Positions 47,456-56,640 of a stretch of 64,000 bases of DNA are shown here, in pieces. This stretch comes from Corallibacter vietnamensis (GTDB lineage: Bacteria > Bacteroidota > Bacteroidia > Flavobacteriales > Flavobacteriaceae). Where the stretch lies: NCBI RefSeq assembly GCF_039537875.1, contig NZ_BAABBI010000002.1, positions 1-64,000 of the forward strand. The letters run 5' to 3'. How positions within the stretch are numbered: the stretch's first letter is position 1; every line of letters begins with the position of its first letter. The notes below the pieces were generated by a model, which was given only the letters and a program-made list of their open reading frames with translations, searched no databases and had not been told where the DNA came from. The translations under genes and the position numbers were made by a program.

Positions 47456-48100
47456 TCAATTAGCGTTCCATTCACTAGGATTGGCATTCCATGATGCTAA
47501 AATGTCTTGTTCTTTAGTAGATATGTAGTTTGTATGGTATGCCTGTTCTAATAACGACTCATAATTACTTAATGTATGAAGCTGAATGTTTTCTTTTTCA
47601 AAGTTCTCTTTAGAAACATCAAAACCATACGAAAAAATAGCAATCATACCTTTTACATTTAGGTTTGCTTCTTTTAGCGCGCGTACAGCATTAAGACTAC
47701 TTTTTCCTGTGCTTATTAAGTCTTCAACAACAACAACGTTTTGCCCGCTTGTAGCATGACCTTCTATTTGGTTTTTTCTACCATGGCTTTTAGCTTCAGG
47801 TCTTACGTAAATAAAAGGAACACCCAAATATTCAGCAACCAACATACCTATGCCAATAGCACCAGTAGCAACGCCTGCAATAACATCAGGTTTACCGTAC
47901 TGCTTTTCAATTTGCTTGGCCATTGTTTCTCTTATGTAGTTACGAATTGTAGGGTAAGATAGTACAATTCTGTTGTCACAATAAATAGGTGACTTCCATC
48001 CTGAAGCCCATGTAAAAGGTTCTTTAGGACTTAATTTAATCGCGTTAATTTGCAATAAAACTTCAGCTGTTTTTCTTGCGGTGTTTTTGTTGAAAATCAT
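47456..48100 (-). CDS. pyrE: Orotate phosphoribosyltransferase
   Basis: 214-residue enzyme of UMP synthesis. The PRPP-binding motif VVVVEDLISTGKSS and the upstream KSPIYCDNRIVLSYP and GVATGAIGIGMLVAE segments are diagnostic. A -7-like TAATTTTG is present on the minus strand at 48113-48106, right before the ATG at 48100. The SRPBCC gene follows. Confidence 0.95.
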   Translation of the reverse strand: MIFNKNTARKTAEVLLQINAIKLSPKEPFTWASGWKSPIYCDNRIVLSYPTIRNYIRETMAKQIEKQYGKPDVIAGVATGAIGIGMLVAEYLGVPFIYVRPEAKSHGRKNQIEGHATSGQNVVVVEDLISTGKSSLNAVRALKEANLNVKGMIAIFSYGFDVSKENFEKENIQLHTLSNYESLLEQAYHTNYISTKEQDILASWNANPSEWNAN

Positions 48101-48230
48101 AGCAGCAAAATTACACTTTTTTAGTTAATTTTTATTTTAAAAACATATTTAAAATTTAATTTTGAAACCTATGGTTGTTTTGTTAAAATTGATACTTTTA
48201 CATAAACACATATTTATTTGATTTAACAAA

Positions 48231-48815
48231 ATGTATAAAATTTTTGTAAACGACAAACCAATAATTCTTACAACGAAAGTAGAAAAGGAAACAGATTTTA
48301 AAAACTATCTATTAAATACTGTTAAGATAAGTAAGGTTATTAAAGAATTAAATAAAACATCTGTAAAAGAGGTGCGACTTATTCATGATAAAGAGGAAAA
48401 GTTACTAAAGAAGTTTTTGAAGAAGTTGCCTAACGTTGTAGCGGGTGGTGGAAAAGTGTATAATAATCAAGGTGAGATTTTATTTATTTACAGAAATGAT
48501 AAATGGGATTTACCTAAAGGTAAAGCCGAAAAAAAAGAACGTATAGAAGAAACAGCTATTCGTGAAGTAGAAGAAGAAACCGGTATTAAAGGACTTGAAA
48601 TAACCAAACCATTACAAACTACCTATCATATATTTAAACGTAATGGGCGCCATAAAATAAAAATTACTTATTGGTTTGAAATGACTTCTTCTTATGATGG
48701 GCAATTAGAGCCTCAAGAAAATGAAGGTATAACTAAAGTTGCTTGGTTAAACGAAGAAGAAAGCAAAAAGGCTTTAGAAAATAGTTATGCTAATATTCGT
48801 ACATTAATTTCATAG
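48231..48815 (+). CDS. Nudix hydrolase
   Basis: 194 residues. The Nudix box is intact in the span GKAEKKERIEETAIREVEEE followed by TGI, giving GX5EX7REUXEEXGU. An N-terminal extension of about 70 residues precedes the domain (LPNVVAGGGKVYNN marks its beginning). The substrate is an unknown nucleoside-diphosphate derivative. It ends 1 bp from the convergent M14 peptidase gene. Confidence 0.88.
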   Translation: MYKIFVNDKPIILTTKVEKETDFKNYLLNTVKISKVIKELNKTSVKEVRLIHDKEEKLLKKFLKKLPNVVAGGGKVYNNQGEILFIYRNDKWDLPKGKAEKKERIEETAIREVEEETGIKGLEITKPLQTTYHIFKRNGRHKIKITYWFEMTSSYDGQLEPQENEGITKVAWLNEEESKKALENSYANIRTLIS

Positions 48816-48816
48816 T

Positions 48817-50553
48817 TTATTGTAGTCTATATATTGGGTATTGCATATGAGCTTTCTCATAGTAATCACTATGTTTATGTAACCAGTCTAGTTGTAAGTA
48901 CCAATTTTCAGAAAAAGAGGCGTCTGTTTGCTTCTTGTTTTCAAATTGAGATTTTAATTCAGAATCATTTTCTAACAAGGCATGAGCTATGTCCTCCCAA
49001 ACATATGGTGAAAAACCTTCTTTTTGTTGTAAGATAGTATCAAAAAAGTTCCAATTAAAAAATGAATCAGGAGCTTGTGGTTCTAGTGTTTCTAAAAGGT
49101 AACGAATTCCTTTTTGTTGTGTTGTAATAAGATAATCGCCTTTTGAAAATGAAATTGATTTGCTAGAAGAGATCACTTGTGTGTTGTAGTGTTGGTAATG
49201 TCCTTCGTAAGGTGTTTTTCGTGTGTTGAAATTTGCAATTTTATAGCCTTCTACCAATAAAGTTGTGTCTTTTTTAAATTGTACTGTTTTTATATTATTT
49301 ATTTCAAGTAAATTAATGATGTTTCTCCACCCTTGTGGGATAATGTAAGCTTTAGGTATTGTTACTTCGGTAGTTGGTTTAAAGTAATTTTTATAAGCGA
49401 CATCTTTTATAAATGGTTTGTTTCTGTTGTATTTTAAGCGCTTCAAGCCAGTAACATCACTATTAATAAATGTCCCTTCATATCCCTTAAACTGAAGTGT
49501 AGATGTTTTTGTGGTGTCAACGTCCCAATCTAACGGGTAGGAGTTTCCTGCTGTGAAATAATCAAAATTCTTATTTCTCATTTTAGTAATAGTTTCTCCT
49601 TCAGATTCTACGATTTCTAGCATGCTTTTCATAAGCTCGTAAGTACCTTCAACACGTTGTTTATAAGGTTTTAGCATGTGAGTTTCTACCATTAAACCTA
49701 ATGTGTTCCAAAGAGTTGTATAGCCCGTAGAGTATCTAGGATAATCCATAAATTGGCTAAAACCCTTTTCTGGGACTTGGTTAAATACATTTACATAAGG
49801 TGTTATGTCCCAGTTTTTTTCTTTTAGTTTGCTCTCTAATTCAGGCATTATTTGGGTATGGATATAGTTGCCTAAAGTACCTCCTAATTTATTGTGCTGT
49901 GTAAAAAGGTGTGTAAGTGTATATTGGTAATCGGCACCATTACTCACATGATTATCAATAAAAACATCAGGTTGTACAAGGTGAAATATAGAAGCAAAGC
50001 TTTTGGCGTTTTCTGTGTCACATTTTATAAAATCTCTATTAAGATCGTAGTTTCTTGAGTTTCCTCTAAAGCCGTATTCTTTAGGGCCATTTTGATTTGT
50101 TCTGGTAGTAGAATTTCTGTTTAAACTACCACCAATGTTATAGATAGGTATGGTTACCAATACCGTGTTTTTAGGAGCTTTTATGTTGCCTTGAACAATA
50201 TCTCTGAATAACATCATTGTGGCATCTATGCCATCACTTTCTCCGGGATGTATGCCATTGTTTACAAGTAAAATACGTTTATTTTTTCTGATGTTTTCAA
50301 AATTAAATTCTTTGTCAGGGTTTAGAGTAACTATATGTAGTGGTTTCCCAGAATCTGTCATGCCAATGGTTTGCATTGAGATTTCAGGATATGTGTTTTT
50401 TAAATTTGTGAAATATGAAATGGTCTCTTGATAAGTAGCTGTTTCTTGTCCGTTGGTTTTTTCAAAAACGGTTTTAAAATCAATAGTTGAAACTGTCTCT
50501 TGTTGTTTACAACCAACAAGTAAAATACATAGTATGAAAATACGCTTCATCAA
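48817..50553 (-). CDS. M14-family zinc carboxypeptidase lipoprotein
   Basis: 578 residues with lipobox ILLVGCKQ (C15). The M14 zinc motif HPGESDG begins at about residue 97, and the third ligand is probably the histidine of DVFIDNHVSNG. NYDLNRDF carries substrate-binding residues. It should trim C-terminal residues from peptides outside the cytoplasm. The start offers two adjacent ATGs (MMK). It is divergent from the SulP gene. Confidence 0.86.
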   Translation of the reverse strand: MMKRIFILCILLVGCKQQETVSTIDFKTVFEKTNGQETATYQETISYFTNLKNTYPEISMQTIGMTDSGKPLHIVTLNPDKEFNFENIRKNKRILLVNNGIHPGESDGIDATMMLFRDIVQGNIKAPKNTVLVTIPIYNIGGSLNRNSTTRTNQNGPKEYGFRGNSRNYDLNRDFIKCDTENAKSFASIFHLVQPDVFIDNHVSNGADYQYTLTHLFTQHNKLGGTLGNYIHTQIMPELESKLKEKNWDITPYVNVFNQVPEKGFSQFMDYPRYSTGYTTLWNTLGLMVETHMLKPYKQRVEGTYELMKSMLEIVESEGETITKMRNKNFDYFTAGNSYPLDWDVDTTKTSTLQFKGYEGTFINSDVTGLKRLKYNRNKPFIKDVAYKNYFKPTTEVTIPKAYIIPQGWRNIINLLEINNIKTVQFKKDTTLLVEGYKIANFNTRKTPYEGHYQHYNTQVISSSKSISFSKGDYLITTQQKGIRYLLETLEPQAPDSFFNWNFFDTILQQKEGFSPYVWEDIAHALLENDSELKSQFENKKQTDASFSENWYLQLDWLHKHSDYYEKAHMQYPIYRLQ

Positions 50554-50598
50554 AAAAAGTTTTAGAGCTTAAAATTAATCATTTATTGATATATAAAC

Positions 50599-50628
50599 TT
50601 GTACATCTGCATAAACGACGTATTTTTG
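50599..50628 (+). promoter_or_regulatory. Promoter of the SulP transporter gene
   Basis: TTG (50599-50601), exactly 19 bp, TATTTTTG (50621-50628). It overlaps the first codons of the longest open frame (ATG 50586), so translation must begin at the ATG at 50649, 20 bp after the -7 box. Confidence 0.83.
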
Positions 50629-50648
50629 CAGCTTCAAAAAATAATACA

Positions 50649-52310
50649 ATGACTCAAATATTTAGAAATTTCACATCAAATCCTAAAAATGATATTTTAA
50701 GTGGTATTACTGTGTCTCTAGCTATGATACCAGAGGTTGTTGCTTTTGCTTTTGTGGCTCAAATAGACCCATTGATGGCGCTTTCAGGCGCATTTATAGT
50801 TGGACTTATTGCAGCAATTTTTGGAGGAAGACCAGGTTTAATTTCTGGAGCAGCTGGTGCTGTTGCTGTTATTTTTGTTAGTATGATATCAGAAGGGCAT
50901 ACCAAAGGAATGCTTTTTGATCAGCCTATTGAAAATATGGGGTTTTTCTATTTGATGGCTTGTGTTATTTTAATGGGAGTTATTCAGGTTTTTGCAGGTG
51001 TTTTTAAATTAGGAAGATTTGTTAGGCTAATTCCGTATCCAGTAATGCTAGGATTTGTTAATGGATTAGCTATTGTTATATTTTGGGCGCAAGTAAAAAT
51101 GTTTTCACACAAAACACTACAAATTTCAAGTGAAGGCGTTAAAGAGTACGTAAGCACATTTATGTCAGGAACCGAACTTTATACAATGATAGGTTTGGTG
51201 CTTTTAACTATGGGAATTATTTGGGCTTTACCAAGAATTACAAAAAAAATTCCAGCAGCTTTAACAGCTATTTTAATAACAACATTGGTTGTTGTTGGCT
51301 TTAATTTAGACGTTTCTACAGTTGGTTCATACATTATAGAAGGTGGCGGAACAGGCTTAAAAGGTGAATTGCCAACGCCTAATATGGAGTTATGGCAATA
51401 CTTACCACTAAATTTAGATACCTTAAAATTTATTTTACCATATGCATTTTTAGCGGCGTCTGTAGGATTGATAGAGTCTTTAATGACTATGAATTTGGTA
51501 GATGAGTTAACAGAAAGTAGAGGAGACGGAAACAGAGAATGTATTGCACAAGGAGCTGGTAATATTATGTCAGGACTTTTTGGAGGAACAGGTGGTTGTG
51601 GTATGATTGGACAAACCGTAATAAATATAAATGCTGGTGGACGTGGACGTCTTTCTGGTGTTATGATGGCTGTCACACTTCTAACATTTATATTATTTAC
51701 AGATAAGTTGATAGAACAAGTGCCAATAGCAGCTTTAGTAGGTGTTATGTTTATGATGGTAATAGAAACATTTGCTTGGTCTAGTTTTAGAATTATAAAA
51801 AAAATACCTCTTTCAGATGCGGTTGTTTTAATAACGGTTTCAGCGGTTACTGTTATTTTTGATTTAGCTATTGCTGTTTTTGTAGGTGTTATAATATCTG
51901 CTTTAGCATTTGCATGGGAAAATGCAAAACGTATTAGAGCAAGAAAGCGTATGCGTGCTGATGGTACTAAAGTTTATGAAATTTGGGGACCATTATTTTT
52001 TGGAAGTATAACAGCTTTTAACGAAAAATTTGATGTAAAGAATGATCCAGAAAAGATTGAAATAGATTTTGTAGAATCTAGAGTAAGTGACCATTCTGCT
52101 TTAGAGGCCATATTTAACCTGGTTAATAAATATGAAGCCGAAGGAAAATCAATAAAACTGAAACATTTAAGTAAAGACTGTAAAACGCTTTTATATAAAG
52201 CAAGTCCTAAATTTAAGGAAGTTATCGTTGAAGATATTGATGATCCTAGGTATCACCTTGCGGCAAACCCAGAGGACTTTCCTAATCCATTATCAGAATA
52301 TAAGTTGTAA
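50649..52310 (+). CDS. SulP-family anion permease with STAS domain
   Basis: 553-residue inner-membrane transporter with about 12 membrane segments (GITVSLAMIPEVVAFAFVAQ early in the core) and a C-terminal cytoplasmic STAS domain (about 440-553). SulP proteins carry sulfate, bicarbonate or dicarboxylates; in marine bacteria Na+-dependent bicarbonate uptake (BicA-like) is an option, but specificity is open. The start at 50649 is fixed by the promoter at 50599-50628. Confidence 0.9.
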   Translation: MTQIFRNFTSNPKNDILSGITVSLAMIPEVVAFAFVAQIDPLMALSGAFIVGLIAAIFGGRPGLISGAAGAVAVIFVSMISEGHTKGMLFDQPIENMGFFYLMACVILMGVIQVFAGVFKLGRFVRLIPYPVMLGFVNGLAIVIFWAQVKMFSHKTLQISSEGVKEYVSTFMSGTELYTMIGLVLLTMGIIWALPRITKKIPAALTAILITTLVVVGFNLDVSTVGSYIIEGGGTGLKGELPTPNMELWQYLPLNLDTLKFILPYAFLAASVGLIESLMTMNLVDELTESRGDGNRECIAQGAGNIMSGLFGGTGGCGMIGQTVININAGGRGRLSGVMMAVTLLTFILFTDKLIEQVPIAALVGVMFMMVIETFAWSSFRIIKKIPLSDAVVLITVSAVTVIFDLAIAVFVGVIISALAFAWENAKRIRARKRMRADGTKVYEIWGPLFFGSITAFNEKFDVKNDPEKIEIDFVESRVSDHSALEAIFNLVNKYEAEGKSIKLKHLSKDCKTLLYKASPKFKEVIVEDIDDPRYHLAANPEDFPNPLSEYKL

Positions 52311-52334
52311 GAAAAATAGAGTTGTAATTAAGCT

Positions 52335-52790
52335 TTATTTTACAACAACACTTTCAGGAACCAATACACTGTAATCGCCGTTGTTTCTAATAACGTCACG
52401 AACAATGCTAGAGCTTATATACGATGTTTTTGCAGCTGTAAGTAAAAATACTGTTTCAATTTTAGAAAGCTTTCTATTGGTGTGCGCAATGGCTTTTTCA
52501 AATTCAAAGTCGGCAGGGTTTCTTAAACCTCTTAAAATAAACTTTGCTTTTATTTCTTTACAAAAATCAACAGTAAGCCCTTGATATGTTACTACTTTTA
52601 CTTTTGGTTGGTCTTTAAAAGCTGCTTCTATAAATTGTTTTCGTTCTTCTAGAGAAAACATATAGTTTTTTTCGGCATTGATACCAATAGCAACAACCAC
52701 TTCATCAAAAAGTTTTACACCTCGTTTTATAATGTCGTAATGGCCTAAAGTAATAGGATCAAAAGATCCTGGGAAAATAGCTCGTTTCAT
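52335..52790 (-). CDS. coaD: Phosphopantetheine adenylyltransferase
   Basis: 151-residue enzyme of coenzyme A synthesis (4'-phosphopantetheine to dephospho-CoA). It has the nucleotidyltransferase motif GSFDPITLGHYDII (8-21), RGLRNPADFEFE and the ISSSIVRD motif near the C-terminus. It follows ddl after 18 bp on the same strand, so the two are probably cotranscribed. Confidence 0.96.
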   Translation of the reverse strand: MKRAIFPGSFDPITLGHYDIIKRGVKLFDEVVVAIGINAEKNYMFSLEERKQFIEAAFKDQPKVKVVTYQGLTVDFCKEIKAKFILRGLRNPADFEFEKAIAHTNRKLSKIETVFLLTAAKTSYISSSIVRDVIRNNGDYSVLVPESVVVK

Positions 52791-52808
52791 AATGTAAAAT
52801 TACAATAA

Positions 52809-53783
52809 TTATTTCAAAGCCTCTTCAATGGCGTTTTCAAACAACTCTGATAATGAAATTCCAGCTGCTGCTGCTTGTTGAGGTAAAATACTTGCATGTG
52901 TAAGACCAGGAACGGTGTTTATTTCTAATAAGTGTGGTTCTCCATTTTTAAAAATATATTCACTTCTAGAAAACCCTTTCATTTTTAAAACTTCGTAAAC
53001 CTTTTTTGCAATTTCTCGTACTTTATTAGCGTCTGAGTCACTTATTCTTGCAGGAGTAATTTCTTGAGATTCGCCTAGGTATTTGGCTTCATAATTAAAA
53101 AAGTCATTATTACTTACAATTTCGGTAATAGGTAGTACTTTGGTTTCGCCTTGGTAAGAGATAACGCCAACCGATACTTCGGTGCCATCTAGAAATGATT
53201 CTATGATAATTTCATCATCTTCTTTAAAGGCAAAATCAATAGCTTGTTGTAGCTTTTCTTTTTCATAAACTTTAGAAATTCCGAAGCTGCTTCCTGCTTT
53301 ATTGGCTTTTACAAAACACGGTAATCCAACTTTTTTTATAATAGCATCTTCATCAATAGCATCACCTAAATTTAAATAATAAGATTCCGCAGTTTTTATT
53401 CCGTAAGGTTTTAATACGCTTAGGCAGTCTCTTTTATTAAAAGTTAAGGCTGCTTGATACATACCGCAGCTGGTATGAGGTATATTAAGCAACTCTAGGT
53501 ATGCTTGCATAAAACCATCTTCTCCAGGCGTACCATGTATGGCATTAAAAACACAGTCAAAAGTGATTTTTTTATCATGAATAATTATAGAAAAATCGTT
53601 TTTATCTACAGGGAATTCTATGTTATCGTCATTAACATATATCCATTTGTTTTCAAAAATGTGAATGCGGTAAGCGTTATATTTTTGCTTATCAAGGGTT
53701 TCATAAACCACGTTTCCGCTTTTAAGGGATATTTCATATTCGCTAGAATATCCGCCCATTATTATGGCAATGTTTTTTTTCAT
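52809..53783 (-). CDS. ddl: D-alanine--D-alanine ligase
   Basis: 324-residue ATP-grasp enzyme making the D-Ala-D-Ala dipeptide used by MurF. Features are MGGYSSEYEISLKSG at the N-terminus, HGTPGEDGFMQAYLE, KANKAGSSFGISKV and the closing LEINTVPGLTHASILPQQA. It is divergent from the PASTA gene and leads the ddl-coaD pair. Confidence 0.96.
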   Translation of the reverse strand: MKKNIAIIMGGYSSEYEISLKSGNVVYETLDKQKYNAYRIHIFENKWIYVNDDNIEFPVDKNDFSIIIHDKKITFDCVFNAIHGTPGEDGFMQAYLELLNIPHTSCGMYQAALTFNKRDCLSVLKPYGIKTAESYYLNLGDAIDEDAIIKKVGLPCFVKANKAGSSFGISKVYEKEKLQQAIDFAFKEDDEIIIESFLDGTEVSVGVISYQGETKVLPITEIVSNNDFFNYEAKYLGESQEITPARISDSDANKVREIAKKVYEVLKMKGFSRSEYIFKNGEPHLLEINTVPGLTHASILPQQAAAAGISLSELFENAIEEALK

Positions 53784-53902
53784 AGATGTTAATCTTGTAA
53801 AACAAGACGATAAATTATTTTCTTCTTTAATGTAATCTAAAAACGTACAATAAAACGTAAGTAATTATTGTTAAGCTAAAATATCACTAATAAATCAAAA
53901 GT

Positions 53903-53929
53903 AAAAACAGTTCTGTTTTTATATCTTTG
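53903..53929 (+). promoter_or_regulatory. -7 element with adjoining palindrome before the PASTA gene
   Basis: AAAAACAG (53903-53910) and CTGTTTTT (53913-53920) form a perfect 8-bp inverted repeat with a 2-base centre. It ends one base before TATCTTTG (53922-53929), a good -7 box. The palindrome occupies the promoter spacer, a position where a bound protein would block RNA polymerase. Confidence 0.55.
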
Positions 53930-53946
53930 TTTTCAAATAAAAATAC

Positions 53947-54504
53947 ATGAGTCTTATAAAATTTCTGAAAAGTAGAATCTTTTTAAAGCAGATTATTATT
54001 GCGGTTGTCGTTATTGTTGTATTGAGTTTTATCTTGTTGAAATGGTTAAATATTTCTACAAATCATGGAAAATTTGAAACCGTTCCAGATTTAAAAGGTA
54101 AGTCTATAGAGGTAGCCGAAATTGAGCTAAAAGAAAATAAACTGGTCATGGAGATTCAAGATTCTTCTAATTATAATCCTGATTATCCTAAATTTTCTGT
54201 GATAGAGCAAGATCCTGCTGCTGGAGCCAAGGTAAAAGAAAGCAGAAAAATATATTTAACACTAAACCCTTCGGGATACAGAAAAGTAAGAGTACCTAAC
54301 TTAAAAGGGAAAACATTTAGACAAGCAAAACCAACTTTAGAAGCACTAGGTTTTAAAATAGGAACACTTACCTATGTAGATTATTTAGGTAAAGATGAGG
54401 TTGTAAAACTTACACATAAAGGTTCTGAAATTCAAAAAGATGAAGCGTTGTCAAAAACAGCAACAATAGATTTGGTATTAGGAAACGGAAATAGACCTGA
54501 ATAA
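53947..54504 (+). CDS. PASTA-domain membrane protein
   Basis: 185 residues. One N-terminal transmembrane helix (about 15-36, IIIAVVVIVVLSFILL) is followed by two PASTA domains (about 46-114 and 118-183), each beginning with a V-P-D/N-LKGK motif. PASTA domains bind muropeptide-like ligands in kinases and PBPs. Here there is no kinase or PBP domain. The gene is 2 bp upstream of rluD, and ddl is divergent. Confidence 0.9.
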   Translation: MSLIKFLKSRIFLKQIIIAVVVIVVLSFILLKWLNISTNHGKFETVPDLKGKSIEVAEIELKENKLVMEIQDSSNYNPDYPKFSVIEQDPAAGAKVKESRKIYLTLNPSGYRKVRVPNLKGKTFRQAKPTLEALGFKIGTLTYVDYLGKDEVVKLTHKGSEIQKDEALSKTATIDLVLGNGNRPE

Positions 54505-54506
54505 TT

Positions 54507-55550
54507 ATGACACAAGCACCTCTAGAGATAGACGATAATAATGACGATGAGCTTTACGAGCACTATGCATTTACAGCAGAGAAAGGTCAGCAACCATTAA
54601 GAATAGATAAATACTTAATGAATTTTATAGAAAACGCTACGCGTAATAAAATTCAAACGGCAGCAAAAAACGGTAGTATTTATGTAAACGATATACCTGT
54701 AAAACAAAACTACAAAGTCAAGCCTTTTGATAAAATACGTGTGCTTTTTGAGCATCCGCCGTATGAGTATTTATTAACGCCAGAGAATATACCTTTAGAT
54801 ATTGTTTATGAAGACGACGTGCTTCTAGTAGTAAACAAACCCGCTGGAATGGTTGTGCATCCTGGTCATGGTAATTATTCTGGAACGTTAATAAATGCCT
54901 TAACATATCACTTTGATAACTTACCGAACAACTCAAGCAATCGCCCTGGGTTGGTGCATAGAATAGATAAAGATACTAGTGGTTTACTGGTTATAGCTAA
55001 AACTGAAGAGGCTATGACACATTTATCTAAACAGTTTTTTGATAAAACAAGTGAGCGCGAGTATGTTGCCATTGTTTGGGGCAATGTAGAAGCAGATTCA
55101 GGAACTGTTGAAGGAAACATAGGTCGTCATCCTAAAAACAGATTACAAAACACTGTTTTTGAAGGCGATGAAGCAGATAAAGGAAAACCGGCTGTAACAC
55201 ATTACAAGGTTATAGAGCGTTTAGGCTATGTTACTCTCGTGTCTTGTAAATTAGAAACAGGACGTACGCATCAAATACGTGTGCATATGAAACATATAGG
55301 GCATACGTTGTTTAATGACGAACGCTATGGTGGTGAGAAAATTTTAAAAGGAACCACGTTTAGTAAGTACAAACAGTTTGTAGACAATTGCTTTAAAGTT
55401 TTGCCAAGGCAAGCACTTCATGCTAAAACGTTAGGTTTTGAACACCCAATTACAGGCGAATTTATGAGATTTAATTCTGAAATTCCAGAAGATATGCAAC
55501 AGTGTATTGATAAATGGCGTAACTATTCAAAACATCAGGATTTAGAATAA
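54507..55550 (+). CDS. rluD: RluD-family rRNA pseudouridine synthase
   Basis: 347 residues with an N-terminal S4 RNA-binding domain (about 28-90), the active-site motif HRIDKDTSGLLVIAKT (catalytic D within RIDKDT) and the later GRTHQIRVHMKHIGH. It probably modifies 23S rRNA helix 69. It is cotranscribed with the PASTA gene; a hairpin follows the stop. Confidence 0.92.
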   Translation: MTQAPLEIDDNNDDELYEHYAFTAEKGQQPLRIDKYLMNFIENATRNKIQTAAKNGSIYVNDIPVKQNYKVKPFDKIRVLFEHPPYEYLLTPENIPLDIVYEDDVLLVVNKPAGMVVHPGHGNYSGTLINALTYHFDNLPNNSSNRPGLVHRIDKDTSGLLVIAKTEEAMTHLSKQFFDKTSEREYVAIVWGNVEADSGTVEGNIGRHPKNRLQNTVFEGDEADKGKPAVTHYKVIERLGYVTLVSCKLETGRTHQIRVHMKHIGHTLFNDERYGGEKILKGTTFSKYKQFVDNCFKVLPRQALHAKTLGFEHPITGEFMRFNSEIPEDMQQCIDKWRNYSKHQDLE

Positions 55551-55579
55551 ATTTATTCAATAGTTTTATAGAAAAGAAT

Positions 55580-55611
55580 ATTACCTAAAATTGATTTTAT
55601 TATTAGGTAAT
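55580..55611 (+). terminator. Hairpin after rluD
   Basis: ATTACCTAA (55580-55588) pairs perfectly with TTAGGTAAT (55603-55611). The T-tract is poor. The loop contains the TTG of the yaaA promoter, so its function may be regulatory rather than simple termination. Confidence 0.5.
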
Positions 55612-55659
55612 TGTAATTTTGAGATTAATTCAAATAATAGTTTTCCGATTGCTCGGAAA
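55591..55659 (+). promoter_or_regulatory. yaaA promoter and structured leader
   Basis: TTG (55591-55593), 20 bp, TAATTTTG (55614-55621) form a likely promoter. Downstream TTTCCGA (55642-55648) and TCGGAAA (55653-55659) make a perfect hairpin with loop TTGC. Its last base is the A of the first possible ATG (55659), 18 bp before the preferred yaaA start at 55677. Confidence 0.55.
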
Positions 55660-55676
55660 TGAAAAATAAATTTTCA

Positions 55677-56435
55677 ATGAAACTCGTTTTATCACCTGCA
55701 AAATCACTTGATTACGAAAGTAAATTACCAACAGCACAATATACTGAAGCATCTTTTTTAAAAGAGGCAGAACGTGTAAATAAACTTCTTAAAAAGAAAT
55801 CTGCCAAAAGCTTATCAAAGTTAATGCACATTTCTGATAGTTTAGGGCAACTTAATTATGAGCGTAATCAAGATTGGCAATTACCATTTACTCCAGAGAA
55901 TTCTAGACAAGCTGTCTATGCGTTTAGCGGTGATGTATATAGAGGGTTAGATGCTTATAGCATTTCACTTGAAAAAATAGAAGCGTTACAGCACACCGTT
56001 AGAATTTTATCAGGTTTGTATGGTGTGTTAAAGCCACTAGATTTAATTCAGCCTTACCGATTAGAAATGGGTACTAAATTTCCAGTAGGAAAAAACAAAA
56101 ACTTGTATGAATTCTGGAAAAAGAAAGTGACTCAAGCCTTGAATGACGAGTTAAAAGATGATGAGCTTTTTCTAAACCTAGCAAGTAATGAATACTTTAA
56201 GGCCGTAGACGAAAAAGCCCTGAAAGTTCCTGTAACTCATGTTAAATTTCAGGAGTTAAAAAACGGTGCTTACAAAACCATAGCTATTTTTTCTAAACTT
56301 GCTAGAGGCTATATGGCACGCTACGTGCTAGAGACCAATGCCCAAACAATAGACGATGTAAAAGGGTTTAATTATGAAGGTTACGGGTTTAGTGAAGCAT
56401 TGTCAAAAGACAATGAATTAGTATTTATTAGATAA
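55677..56435 (+). CDS. yaaA: Peroxide stress protein YaaA
   Basis: 252-residue DUF328/YaaA protein, known in E. coli to lower free intracellular iron under H2O2 stress and to bind DNA. Hallmarks are the MKLVLSPAKSLDY start, SGLYGVLKPLDLIQPYRLEMG and IFSKLARGYMARY. The frame is open to 55659, but MKLVLSPAK at 55677 is the family's normal N-terminus. It converges on the bTHX gene with a 2-bp gap. Confidence 0.93.
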   Translation: MKLVLSPAKSLDYESKLPTAQYTEASFLKEAERVNKLLKKKSAKSLSKLMHISDSLGQLNYERNQDWQLPFTPENSRQAVYAFSGDVYRGLDAYSISLEKIEALQHTVRILSGLYGVLKPLDLIQPYRLEMGTKFPVGKNKNLYEFWKKKVTQALNDELKDDELFLNLASNEYFKAVDEKALKVPVTHVKFQELKNGAYKTIAIFSKLARGYMARYVLETNAQTIDDVKGFNYEGYGFSEALSKDNELVFIR

Positions 56436-56437
56436 GG

Positions 56438-56572
56438 CTATTTAGTTTTTACCTTTTTATCGATATTAATTTTTTCTTCTGGTCTTGTCTTTTTCTTTAT
56501 TTTTTTTCGCCTAGCGCCAGATGTACCTCGATGTATTTTACCTCGTTTTGTTTTTTTGTCGCCTTTTCCCAT
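56438..56572 (-). CDS. 30S ribosomal protein bTHX
   Basis: 44-residue, very basic protein read on the minus strand from ATG 56572 to TAG 56438. It begins MGKGDKKTKRGKIHRGTSGA and then continues RRKK; this MGKGDKKTKRGKI start is the signature of bTHX, a small protein in the head of the 30S subunit of Thermus and Bacteroidota. It is too short for common ORF cut-offs. It is single, convergent with yaaA and divergent from the UDG-like gene. Confidence 0.92.
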   Translation of the reverse strand: MGKGDKKTKRGKIHRGTSGARRKKIKKKTRPEEKINIDKKVKTK

Positions 56573-56640
56573 GGTTTTTATTTAGTTTTAAGTGAAATAA
56601 TAATATAATGAAAAAATACCACTTATAGAAAATCTTATCA

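Noticed and set aside
51179..51676. 165-residue antisense frame inside the SulP gene
   Set aside because: Shadow of a well-supported transporter gene; proline/threonine-rich with no motif.
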